Shown: positions 53,401 to 59,789 of the stretch, piece after piece
How positions within the stretch are numbered: position 1 is the stretch's first letter
How the letters are laid out: each line of letters starts with the position of its first letter
Assembly (NCBI RefSeq): GCF_018598175.1
Contig: NZ_JAHESE010000011.1
Location: 62,001 to 126,000, forward strand
Direction: 5' to 3'
Length of the DNA: 64,000 nt
Source of the DNA: Dawidia cretensis
GTDB taxonomy: Bacteria > Bacteroidota > Bacteroidia > Cytophagales > Cyclobacteriaceae
Position numbers and translations under genes: made by a program
Notes under the pieces: generated by a model
What the model was told of the DNA's origin: nothing
Database searches by the model: none
What the model saw: the letters and a program-made list of their open reading frames with translations, nothing else

Positions 53401-55114
53401 CCTGCTTAACAGCGGCGCCGCTGCCGTCTTTACCGCGGGTAACGGTACGGCCGGACTGCGCATTGGCGGTGACTTTACCAACAACACGAACGCTACTTTC
53501 ACGGCAGGTACCGATAGTATTGGTGTACGCGGCAACTTTGTTAACGCGGCAACCTTTACAGGGGCGAGTGGGGCGCTACGGGTTAGCGGTGGGCTGACCA
53601 ACAGCGGTACGCTGACGAGCGGTGCCGGCGTTGTCATCATCAGTGGTACGTTGAGCAATACAGGCTCCTTTACCAACGGTACGGGTGCGGTTACGGTGCG
53701 AGGTGCTTTTAGCAATAGCAACGGCGGTACGCAATACAGGCTTAACAACAGTACGCTGACCATTTCGGGTAACTTTGGTAACACGAGTGGTGCTACGTTT
53801 GATGCAGGCTCGGGTACTGTGTCAATAGCAGGGAACTGGAACAGTACGGGCACGTTTACCTATAATACGAGCAACGTGATCTTCGCCGGCGCCGGCGCAC
53901 AAGCTATCAGCGGTTCTGCGAACTTCTATAATGCCACGCGTACCAACGGCGGTACGCTGACCATGAGCAATACCTTCGCGATCAACAACCTGCTGACATT
54001 AGCCGGCGGCATGATCTCCACCGGTGCGAACCAGATCAACCTGACCAATACAGCAACACAGCCCGTAGTAGGATATGACGTTTCGTCGTATATCGACGGG
54101 CGGTTGGCCATTACCTTCCCGACCACCGCGGGTGCGAGCCGTACGTTCCCCGTTGGACAGGGCACGGTATACCGGCCGGTAACCATCCAGCAAACCGCGG
54201 TTGGCACGTCCGGTACGATGCGTGTGGAGATGATCAATACGCCACCTGGGGGGGCATTCCCGGCGAGCATCGAACGGTTGTCGGAAGCACGTTATTTCTC
54301 GATCAACCGCTCAGGCGGTACAATCGGCTCGCCAACGGTGGAGATAGGCTTTAATACTAACGGTGCCGCCGATGAGTCAATCGCCACGCCCGGTAACGTA
54401 CGGATCGTCCGTGCCACGAGCGTCGGCGGCCCCTGGACGGACGAGGGTGGTTCGGGTGTATATTCACCGGCTTATCCACGGGGGTACGCTACTTCCGGCG
54501 TGACTACCCTCGCGGCGACCACTTATTTTGCGCTGGGGTATCAGAATGCTGTATTGCCCATTCAGCTCATCTCGTTTAAGGCGGTGTTGAACGCGGCGCA
54601 GGTAGACCTGACGTGGACGACGGCTACCGAGCATAACAATGCTCTCTTTACCATCGAGCGTGCCGGCACGGACCTGAAGTTTGATTCCATCGGCTTTGTG
54701 CCGGGTGCCGGCGATAGTCAGGAAGCGCTCCACTACGCCACGGTTGACTATACGCCGCTACGGGGGATTTCCTATTACAGACTCAAGCAGACCGATTTTG
54801 ACGGTACGGCGGCCTATTCTGCGCTATCGAAAGTAGAGAACAATGCCAGTGGTATGCATATCTTCCGGGTATATCCTAACCCGGCTGTATCCGCGACGTC
54901 TGTGTGGGTACGCTATACGAATGGAGATGACGTGGAAAGCAATGCTTACCTGACGATTGCTGACGTGGCCGGGCGCAGGGTATATGCGGGATTGGTGGAC
55001 TTCAAGGACGATGTGGATCTGCACACGTTGGGCCGTATACTGGGCCCGGGTGTTTACCTGGTGACGATCGTGACGGAAGGCTTTCAGGGGACAAAGAAGC
55101 TCGTCGTGCGATAA
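47435..55114 (+). CDS. Giant modular T9SS-secreted surface protein
   Basis: 2559 residues with a signal peptide (LLILCAVLAFSSAASSAYA). Three large, similar modules follow, starting near residues 24, 905 and 1797; each opens with a GxW...W motif (GNWNDPNTW; YNNTGAGTTPWSNV; TGNWETDAVWDIDPPG) and a 'GGTLDLxxFTLG'-type strand, and the first two close with a YYW segment, a DYTAG sequence and the next module. Between them are Asn/Gly/Thr-rich beta-helix repeats. Residues 1969-2155 hold about ten shorter ~20-residue repeats (SGTLSNTGSF-like). Near 2374 LPIQLISFKAVLN begins the usual pre-sorting domain, and the last ~85 residues are the type-A T9SS sorting signal (RVYPNPAV ... GVYLVTI ... TKKLVVR). 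Likely cell-surface adhesin or polysaccharide contact protein; no enzyme domain is visible. Confidence 0.88.
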   Translation: MSKYPLLILCAVLAFSSAASSAYATNYYTYVNGGNSGNWNDPNTWTTDPSGVTLVGSAVPASSDLVTILNGYTVTLTGDVVETGLRINIQNGGTLDLATFTLGAPVATLSGAGTLKIKSGYFPTVTTNNFQNSYAAGATVEYYDFTGVLPVSINYPNLVFTNTTGAGNTMTVSNAAAYVLRIYGNLTTRATGAGTLTVTLGNQITNLIRVFLSGNATFGANTVLTTGLFNIVHQLNFSGSMTNNGTVNLSNGTQYTASTNGAATMTFTGATDNTLACNGVTNFYTLTVNKGLNSTNTLSVTSTNTANLNFYSNGQLITLTTGTLRLGANINIPRVWGSGSANYDVGATSVSPMLWVDGATVNTNGAALVVYGKFRITAGSFTSLGGQGAVIREEGQYIIEGGTFTTEKFRPSTTATTHRGTFIMSGGIFNASGTVGSDGRYARFSLPFPEQVFIMSGGVINVSNPESGGTAGDATNGGIHIGCNAANYNVTGGTFNAILSGSAAFFDIASVAPFWNLHISRTGGTPTTVRLNGIGSVGNTVTTAQPLAVLNDFTVNGTNASVFLANNLNVTLGGGFTIGSNATYTPGTNTTIFNGSGAQAFSNSGTITSGLYNMTVAKPAGTLTLSGSVTSFAVSQTLSLTGGVLNDGGKTILAYGSVNNSATHTGTGSITLSGSSTQTITGNGSGVFGNVVLNNASSPGASATADLTIAGILTLAGTGNSIFDIAHYLLSLTSTSATAITTTGNGFSNVKMIRTLGLQSDRGVKKTYSNVSAFTFAFGSGPDYTPATIQLTSVPTTYGTITARPVTSRHQFVVASNANNLTYYWKVVGEGFTGAVSASHTYRYVGSDVAPVGDDVNYVPARYNNTAWTVINNLTQVDETNKIIYFTNVGYITGDYTAGVPASFGTVKIFYSKRNGNYNNTGAGTTPWSNVSHTGPDATTAPGAGDQVFIGDGATNNHVVTITNNNQAAGGLEINAGSTLDVGTSTGHNFGRLENAEISGSGLLRISSATATAEFPAGDFGNFIRSAGGTVEYYTTGATSFTIPKASLAPTNLPLISYRNLILTPGTGRVITMPDQDMRMYNNMTVQGVSATGVVRLNSAAARQLTVNGNIFVTTGNLQFINGTAQTVSTDNNVIIGTGAIFDVAASGTAVTNTLAITRNLQNNGVFDMAKGSYHCNTTFTGPANATITGTGTTTDFNVLTVSKGSSQATLLEVNVSAFSLSGTPVPLALEYGTFRLTSAQTVTIANGADFSIPAATRLSANGGTMQLTGNDGHDMLVAGTLEVLAGAVNVGTTNNDNSIEYAATGQPTITVAGGALNVKSQIRRSFASSQGTLQYGQSGGAVAIGVNSAATTTRGIFEILNQGSNFTMTGGSMAIERALTSTTIAELYLQPSSYTVSGGTIEIGKDASTQTIDINSIIPVYNVTVTGTDNIARLDFNGLTLRGSLSIEATNVFNANSLDVSIAGDFTNANTTSVNGVTAGGYQSGVATQTTTLNGSTANQLMAGVSGNLTNFGNLIIRNTFTGGVVDMQPNTNLRVYGTLSLIQGTLAGNANTIATVSHIYNGSVHTSTGAGRVLLTGPTQQVISGNGSGKFGNLALSNTAGAVFAADQEVTGTMTLTSGILNIASYRLYISNTSLTAIAGATSAKYIATSGRLSDAGLTKAFDGSLDAAAFTFPVGSGTAKYTPVTYTLTTGTTGGNMTVKPVNSKHPSATGSGLSYLSYYWNMSHTITDLTALTHRYTYRAEDENGTLADYRDARFIEGAWTIGVTAGNPNITTRVITFTNIDAAGDYTAGEPTAFVNPTTYTSVMTGNWETDAVWDIDPPGTNLGPPPGSFVIINNLHTVTVNGSGLRPATLEVRGRLHLGNTTGHDLGTVSTSGSGARTIQLQSSTFPTGNFSTFVAAGGGTVDYNGAMNLPATQTTYNNLAFTGTGTKVLPSVDLTLNGNMTISAGTVSNAANRAITLVSTTGDLTNNGIFNAGDGAIEVGRHLLNSGAAAVFTAGNGTAGLRIGGDFTNNTNATFTAGTDSIGVRGNFVNAATFTGASGALRVSGGLTNSGTLTSGAGVVIISGTLSNTGSFTNGTGAVTVRGAFSNSNGGTQYRLNNSTLTISGNFGNTSGATFDAGSGTVSIAGNWNSTGTFTYNTSNVIFAGAGAQAISGSANFYNATRTNGGTLTMSNTFAINNLLTLAGGMISTGANQINLTNTATQPVVGYDVSSYIDGRLAITFPTTAGASRTFPVGQGTVYRPVTIQQTAVGTSGTMRVEMINTPPGGAFPASIERLSEARYFSINRSGGTIGSPTVEIGFNTNGAADESIATPGNVRIVRATSVGGPWTDEGGSGVYSPAYPRGYATSGVTTLAATTYFALGYQNAVLPIQLISFKAVLNAAQVDLTWTTATEHNNALFTIERAGTDLKFDSIGFVPGAGDSQEALHYATVDYTPLRGISYYRLKQTDFDGTAAYSALSKVENNASGMHIFRVYPNPAVSATSVWVRYTNGDDVESNAYLTIADVAGRRVYAGLVDFKDDVDLHTLGRILGPGVYLVTIVTEGFQGTKKLVVR

Positions 55115-55141
55115 TATTACAGACCGTTCATGCGATATAAG

Positions 55142-55171
55142 AAGGGGGTATCATGTATGGTACCCCCTTTC
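55142..55171 (+). terminator. Terminator of the giant surface protein gene
   Basis: AAGGGGGTA (55142-55150) pairs with TACCCCCTT (55161-55169) around a 10-base loop, followed by a short T-run. It lies 28 bases after the stop. Confidence 0.8.
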
Positions 55172-55292
55172 ATTTTGCGTTATTCAGTAAATAAATTATA
55201 CCGGATGATTGAATAATCTATGCCCACTTATAGTGTACACAAAGGGGCCAGATATGTGATATTTGACATATGATCACAACGACGACATCCCT

Positions 55293-55553
55293 TTACTTTT
55301 TAGCGCCGGGCTTAGGTTCGGTAAAGTCGATGCCGATATCGAGCAGCTCGCGGGGGTGTATTTTGAGTGCTTCGGCGATTTTAAAGAGTGTTATGAGCTG
55401 GGGGTCGCGGGAGCGTTCGTATTTGGAGAAATTACTGTTATCGAGATCAGAGTTTTGGGCGATGTTGAGTAACGAGAGCTCTTTGGCTTCCCGTAATTTT
55501 TTCAGATTTTCTCTGAAGAGACCTCGTATACGCTCTTCTTCCTTTTCGTTCAT
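55293..55553 (-). CDS. XRE-family helix-turn-helix repressor
   Basis: 86 residues, a single HTH domain: LKKLREAKELSLLNIAQNSD as helices 1-2 and LDNSNFSKYERSRDPQLITL as recognition part, then LFKIAEALKIHPRELLDIGI. A charged N-terminus and C-terminal tail complete it. It should bind a palindromic operator as a dimer. A perfect 12-base inverted repeat lies 58-87 bases upstream of its ATG and is a candidate operator. No toxin or phage gene is adjacent. Confidence 0.88.
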   Translation of the reverse strand: MNEKEEERIRGLFRENLKKLREAKELSLLNIAQNSDLDNSNFSKYERSRDPQLITLFKIAEALKIHPRELLDIGIDFTEPKPGAKK

Positions 55554-55610
55554 GATGTATTATATAGACTACGGTTAAAACGATCATTAAAAGTCCTGGT
55601 TTTTTTAAAA

Positions 55611-55640
55611 TTTATCGAGGTCTAAGTGGACCTCGATAAA
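55611..55640. promoter_or_regulatory. Perfect 12-base inverted repeat, candidate operator
   Basis: TTTATCGAGGTC (55611-55622) and GACCTCGATAAA (55629-55640) are exact reverse complements around six bases. It lies upstream of the XRE gene (ATG at 55553). There is no T-run on either side fitting a terminator, so a repressor binding site is the simpler reading. Confidence 0.6.
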
Positions 55641-55714
55641 TGTAAATCACTATATTTGGTTCGTGAAAAATAGGATATAAATAAGGGTATACAGCAGCAC
55701 AATTAAATTAGATT

Positions 55715-55885
55715 TGCGAATACTACGATAGCAGTATCTACGAAGCATTCGCACTTATGCGTCTCGTCTGGGAAACTAGTAACTTCAATTTGCGCGAGAC
55801 AATAGGTGAAAATGCTCACGTCAATAAAATATTGGCGTGGGCTCACTTATTGCGCAGGTCTTACTAGTACCTTCCAGGCAATAAG
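55715..55885. other. Cluster of four nested hairpins, possible structured RNA
   Basis: Successive stems: TGCGAAT (55715-55721) with ATTCGCA (55747-55753); GTCTCG (55761-55766) with CGAGAC (55795-55800); CACGTCAATA (55817-55826) with TATTGGCGTG (55830-55839), one G-T pair; CTTATTG (55846-55852) with CAATAAG (55879-55885). The first and last contain inner stems. The second and fourth loops both contain the self-complementary ACTAGT. No promoter or terminator is identified, so it is only a candidate. Confidence 0.3.
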
Positions 55886-56783
55886 ATGAGTTCCACGCCA
55901 TGTTGTTGGCATTGATCCCTTCTTTCTGACGCACGTTTGTGCACACTCTATAATATGTGATACAGGCGGCGCGCCCTGATATCTATAGGAAATACTATAC
56001 TATGTTATTTGTGCTGGTATTGACCAGTGTTCGGCAAGTGCTTGCGGGAGCACTATCCTGTGCCCGGTGTGGAAAGTTACGTTTTCTGCGCCATGCCGGT
56101 GCACGGGATTCCCGCGAGGGGAGTTAAGGGTGAGGCGTGGAGAAACAAAGGCAATAACAGGAGAGGGGGGCTTGGCCAGTTGAAGTGGAAGTCCTCGTCA
56201 TGGCCGGCGCGCGGGCCGTGTGCCGGTCCGTGACAAAGTATACTATAGTATAGATATTGCCGGTTATGGGTCTTTTTAGGCCGTCACGGCGAAGTATAGA
56301 TCGATTGCAGAGAAATAATGGTTTTAATAGTTGGAAGTAGTGGTAAAATTGCGGTGCTTAGGGAATCGATACCTGATTTTTCAGGTATATTGTTAGCGTA
56401 AGTTTCGATCGTGTAGTGGGAAAATATCAGCGGCCATAGCGTGTTAGCGGGTGGAATCAGGCCATTTACTGAGGTAAGTTTTTGGATATATCGAAACTTT
56501 TTGCAATCTTCATAAAGATCCCCAAAACCCTTTACGGAAAGCCCTAAGCAGCACATGACTTGGCTGTTAAGGCCGTGTTTTGGCTTAAGAAAGCGTATTT
56601 GTAACAATTCTTTAAGAAAAATTTTTAAATAATAGTTACGTATTCTGCATTAAAATTTAGTAAAAAGGGATTATTTTTAAGTGTGCTTTAGGCAAACCTG
56701 GAAGTAAGTTTTTTTATGAATTTGCAGAAAACAGAGTATCTTGAAGTATAACGTTAATAACATTTGTAAAGCGATCTGAACCT

Positions 56784-57371
56784 ATGCATAGCAATGTCAA
56801 TGAAGCGATGCTTCGCCGCATGGCGAAGGGAGATGAGGAAGCCTTCCGGCAGATCTATGACCTCTATTGGGATGTGATCTATCATTTCATCCGAAAGAAG
56901 GTCGGCTCGAAACAGTTTGCCGAAGATGTGGCCCAGGAGATTTTTACTTCCTTGTGGGCACGCCGCACAGAATTTACGGATGTACAAAATCTGAAGCACT
57001 ACCTGGCCATGTGGTCCCGCAATCACGCGCTACGATTACTTAAGCGCATTGCGTCGGAAACACAAGCCCAGCGCGAATATACTTTTACGCTCGACCGAGG
57101 CGCCCCCGACATCAACTCGGACGAGATTCTCTATGAAGAAAAGAGATATAAAGACACGTTGCATGGAGCCGTAAATGCACTTACACCACGCCAGCAGGAA
57201 GTATTCCGGCTGGCGAAGGTGGAAGGTCTTTCACACAAGGAGATTGCCGAGCGCCTCAACATCACACCCTTTTCGGTGAAGAAACACGTCTATGATGCTA
57301 TGTTGTTAATACGGGAGCGTTTCCGGGGCCATATAGCCTATCTGGCGTTGCTCTTGATCTACTGGCAGTAG
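56784..57371 (+). CDS. Orphan ECF RNA polymerase sigma factor
   Basis: 195 residues, Bacteroidota ECF type. Sigma region 2 (EEAFRQIYDLYWDVIYHFIR) and region 4 (LTPRQQEVFRLAKVEGLSHK, then EIAERLNITPFSVKKHVYDA) are complete, and the end has the short hydrophobic tail (AYLALLLIYWQ) common to this group. A TATCTTGA about 40 bases upstream may be its -7 element. No fecR gene is adjacent, but two fecR-type genes lie 30 kb upstream. Whether they work together cannot be told from sequence. Confidence 0.92.
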   Translation: MHSNVNEAMLRRMAKGDEEAFRQIYDLYWDVIYHFIRKKVGSKQFAEDVAQEIFTSLWARRTEFTDVQNLKHYLAMWSRNHALRLLKRIASETQAQREYTFTLDRGAPDINSDEILYEEKRYKDTLHGAVNALTPRQQEVFRLAKVEGLSHKEIAERLNITPFSVKKHVYDAMLLIRERFRGHIAYLALLLIYWQ

Positions 57372-57427
57372 ACGATGACGATATAGCGTGGGCGTTGTTC
57401 CAGCAGGCAGCGGCATGCGCAGGTGGT

Positions 57428-57460
57428 AAAAAAAGACCACCCAGTTGCAGCCAGGTGGTC
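57428..57460 (-). terminator. Terminator facing the lipocalin-like gene
   Basis: GACCACC (57435-57441) pairs with GGTGGTC (57454-57460) around a 12-base loop. On the minus strand the stem is followed by T7, so it terminates the gene at 57580, 120 bases downstream of its stop. Confidence 0.7.
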
Positions 57461-57579
57461 GAGTTGCTTCTAATAATCTATCCAACCACTAAAAGCATTT
57501 GTAAGTTACGTATTTTACGTTTATGCCCCAGGTTTCCACGAAATTGAATTTTGGGGAAATTTGAGTTACACAACATCTA

Positions 57580-58074
57580 TTAGTGGATTTTTTTGCCAGT
57601 TCCTTTGGTGTCATTCGTTGTCCTTTTCTCCTTCCCAGCTTTATGTGATATACGGGTTAACGTGTATTTAAAGTTTTTGGTCGCCTCGCTGCTTTTTCCT
57701 GTCATGGTCAGCGTATTGCCATTTACATCAATACTCCACTCCGCCGGCGGCGTGTCGTTGCTGAGTCTGCTTTCAAGGTATAGCGTCTTTTGCTGTTCGT
57801 TCAGGCGATAAAGACCTGAGTCAAGTTGTTGTGTTTTATTGCGGATAATGTACTTGGCTTCGCGCGTAAATTCGATTGACTCGATGGCTGTAGAGTCGAC
57901 TGTTTGTGAGATTTTCTTTTTTCCATCGTTGACCTCGGTTACTTTCCAGACACCGGGCACCTTTTCAATAAGCTTTTTAATCGGAGGCTTATTAGCTTCT
58001 TGTGCAAATAGGGTGGCGGTAGATAAAGAAAGTCCCAACAACAGGGAAAAACGAATGGTTCTGTGCGTTTTCAT
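57580..58074 (-). CDS. Secreted lipocalin-like protein
   Basis: 164 residues with a signal peptide (IRFSLLLGLSLSTATLFAQE). The mature part has a W-x-V-T-E-V start (GVWKVTEVNDGKKKISQTVD), ladder-like strands and the LYLESRLSNDTPPAEWSIDV segment, as in the lipocalin-like domains of Bacteroidota. The C-terminus is Lys/Thr-rich. Ligand unknown. A terminator follows. Confidence 0.6.
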   Translation of the reverse strand: MKTHRTIRFSLLLGLSLSTATLFAQEANKPPIKKLIEKVPGVWKVTEVNDGKKKISQTVDSTAIESIEFTREAKYIIRNKTQQLDSGLYRLNEQQKTLYLESRLSNDTPPAEWSIDVNGNTLTMTGKSSEATKNFKYTLTRISHKAGKEKRTTNDTKGTGKKIH

Positions 58075-58256
58075 AGATCGTTGATTTAAAGAAATATGCG
58101 TCTGCCCCGGTGTATCCGAAGGCCGTATTATGAGGTTTATAATAAAGCCGGTTCAAAAAACTATGCCGTTTGTTTCCGTAGACAAATGGCGCACGTCGTT
58201 GTACAGCGCGCGACGGGCACGTGGGTGATTCCCCGGAATGGGGAAGCATAGCGCCC

Positions 58257-59435
58257 TTAGAACGCTTCGGCAAAGGCGATGTAAAAACCGCGGATGCCGT
58301 GGGGTGCAAAGCCCATGTCGAATCGCATGTTGGTGTTGTTGCGTGTATCGACCCGTACGCGCAGGCCTCCGCCGTACGAAAGATGAAAGCCCGAGAGCGC
58401 CAGGTCATCATACCCCGTACCTACGCGGCCCGTGCCGACCCAGCCGGCTACACCAAAGATCTTCCATACCGGCATGCGATACTCTACCTGCGCATCGACA
58501 AGCGTGCGGTCGCGCAGTGCGCCTTTGTAGTATCCGCGCATGCGCTCTTCACCGCCCAACAACGAGAGGTTGTAAAACGGTGGGTTGCCGCCGACGTAAG
58601 AGGTCGTTGCCTGTACAGCAATAACGTGTTTGCGCCAGGGGTTAAAATAGTGGCGTGCATCAAGCTCAAACCGGTGAAAGGCATAGGTGCTTCCGAGGAA
58701 TTTTGGGTAGAATACCAATGTCGTGAGCACATATGCTCCACGGCGTGCGTTGTAACGGTTATCGCGGCTGTCGAGCGCGCCGGCGATGCCCAGGCCGACA
58801 TCCGTACCGCCCCGGGTACCGGTCACGATTCCTTCGCGGAGGTAGCCAGCGCTGTCGGCGCGAATGGTATATCGCGCTATGTCTATACTTAATCCGGCAT
58901 AGAGATTGTTATGGAAACGGCGCAGCGGCGTGCTGGTGAAACGAACACGGTCAATCGAAACCTGTTCTTTTTTATTATTCAGAACATCGTTGCCAATGCC
59001 TTGCAGGTATTCGGGTTGGCGTCGGTAGTTAAACGAGCTCAGGATCATATATCGGTTCTCCCGCAGCAAAAGCTCATTGCTGATAAAGACATTGATGCGG
59101 CGCTTGCTGGAAATCGTTACCAGCTCAGACAGGCGCGAGGGTTTTGACCGGTCGTGGGCGGAGGGGTGAAAGAGGTTGAATTTGGCCAGTCCAACGATAT
59201 TGCCCGCCTCGGACGTGTAGGAATAGAACGGCACCGGAAGAATGCGGAAGAGCTTTTCTGCTTTCTCGTTTATATAGTCGAGTTTTTCGACCATCTCTTC
59301 GATCAGCGGTTGGTTGTTCTTATTTGTTTTTTGCGGTGCGGGCTTATCCTTTTTTAAAGACTTGTCCTGCGCAACAGCTCTCCAGGGCACGGTCGCCATC
59401 AAAAAAATGAGAAGAAGGGTGCCTTTGGCGGCCAT
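58257..59435 (-). CDS. Omp85/BamA-family outer-membrane barrel
   Basis: 392 residues from ATG 59435 (MAAKGTLLLIFLMATVPWRA, signal peptide). A short charged, coiled linker (EEMVEKLDYINEKAEKLFRI) is followed by a 16-strand surface-antigen domain: the VRIDTR and LGGEERMRGYYKGALRDRT motif, corresponding to the Omp85 L6-loop VRGF-type region. There are no POTRA repeats, so it is shorter than BamA. Such proteins may secrete or insert a partner protein. Its ATG lies 12 bases from the start of the TonB-receptor remnant on the other strand, so its promoter must lie within that remnant. Confidence 0.85.
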   Translation of the reverse strand: MAAKGTLLLIFLMATVPWRAVAQDKSLKKDKPAPQKTNKNNQPLIEEMVEKLDYINEKAEKLFRILPVPFYSYTSEAGNIVGLAKFNLFHPSAHDRSKPSRLSELVTISSKRRINVFISNELLLRENRYMILSSFNYRRQPEYLQGIGNDVLNNKKEQVSIDRVRFTSTPLRRFHNNLYAGLSIDIARYTIRADSAGYLREGIVTGTRGGTDVGLGIAGALDSRDNRYNARRGAYVLTTLVFYPKFLGSTYAFHRFELDARHYFNPWRKHVIAVQATTSYVGGNPPFYNLSLLGGEERMRGYYKGALRDRTLVDAQVEYRMPVWKIFGVAGWVGTGRVGTGYDDLALSGFHLSYGGGLRVRVDTRNNTNMRFDMGFAPHGIRGFYIAFAEAF

Positions 59436-59446
59436 GATCGATAGAA

Positions 59447-59776
59447 ATGAGCGTTTACCGTATGGCTTTATTACAGGAAACAATTATGCCAGCCGACTAT
59501 ATTGCGGGAAATTTTAAACGGCGTCACCGCCTCACTGAACGTATCGACATGATCATGCACCTGGGCGAGCAATATTTCGATCTGGCCAACAGCAATCGTC
59601 AGGCGGGTTATAGTCTGTATAACGCCCGAGTGGGCGTAGCTGCATCGACCTTTGAGATCATGTTCTGGGGCCGCAACCTCGGCGACAAGCTATACATTGC
59701 CTATGCTTACGACACCGGCGCCACGCGTCTGGGCGACCCGCGCAACTGGGGCGTAACCGTACGCAAGAGCTTCTAA
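59447..59776 (+). pseudogene. 3' remnant of a TonB-dependent receptor
   Basis: Open for 109 residues, but only the C-terminal end of a receptor barrel. From about residue 35 the sequence shows strand patterns of such barrels (HLGEQYFDLANSNRQAGYSL, then YNARVGVAASTFEIMFWGRN) and the terminal motif NLGDKLYIAYAYDTGATRLG ... GVTVRKSF, ending in Phe as in outer-membrane barrels. A full receptor needs 700-1000 residues, and the plug and most of the barrel are missing. The 5' end is cut off directly at the divergent Omp85 gene. Confidence 0.75.
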
Positions 59777-59789
59777 TAACTTCTGTGGT

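Larger units (their letters stand above)
55554..56783. other. 1.2 kb gene-poor region between XRE and ECF sigma genes
   Basis: No credible gene. It holds a perfect palindrome (55611-55640), four consecutive hairpins (55715-55885), a short palindrome GTATACTATAGTATAG (near 56236) and a stretch of balanced GC with small open frames that show no family signal. The part near 56640-56760 is AT-rich and holds a TATCTTGA (56737-56744) that may be the -7 element of the sigma gene. Confidence 0.5.

Noticed and set aside
53200-53853. 217-residue minus-strand frame in the third module
   Set aside because: Pro/Leu/Val-biased composition arises from the opposite strand of Gly/Thr/Asn codons; no family match.
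56284-56607. 107-residue minus-strand frame in the gap before the ECF sigma gene
   Set aside because: Composition is unbalanced and no motif, signal or homology is seen; treated as non-coding.
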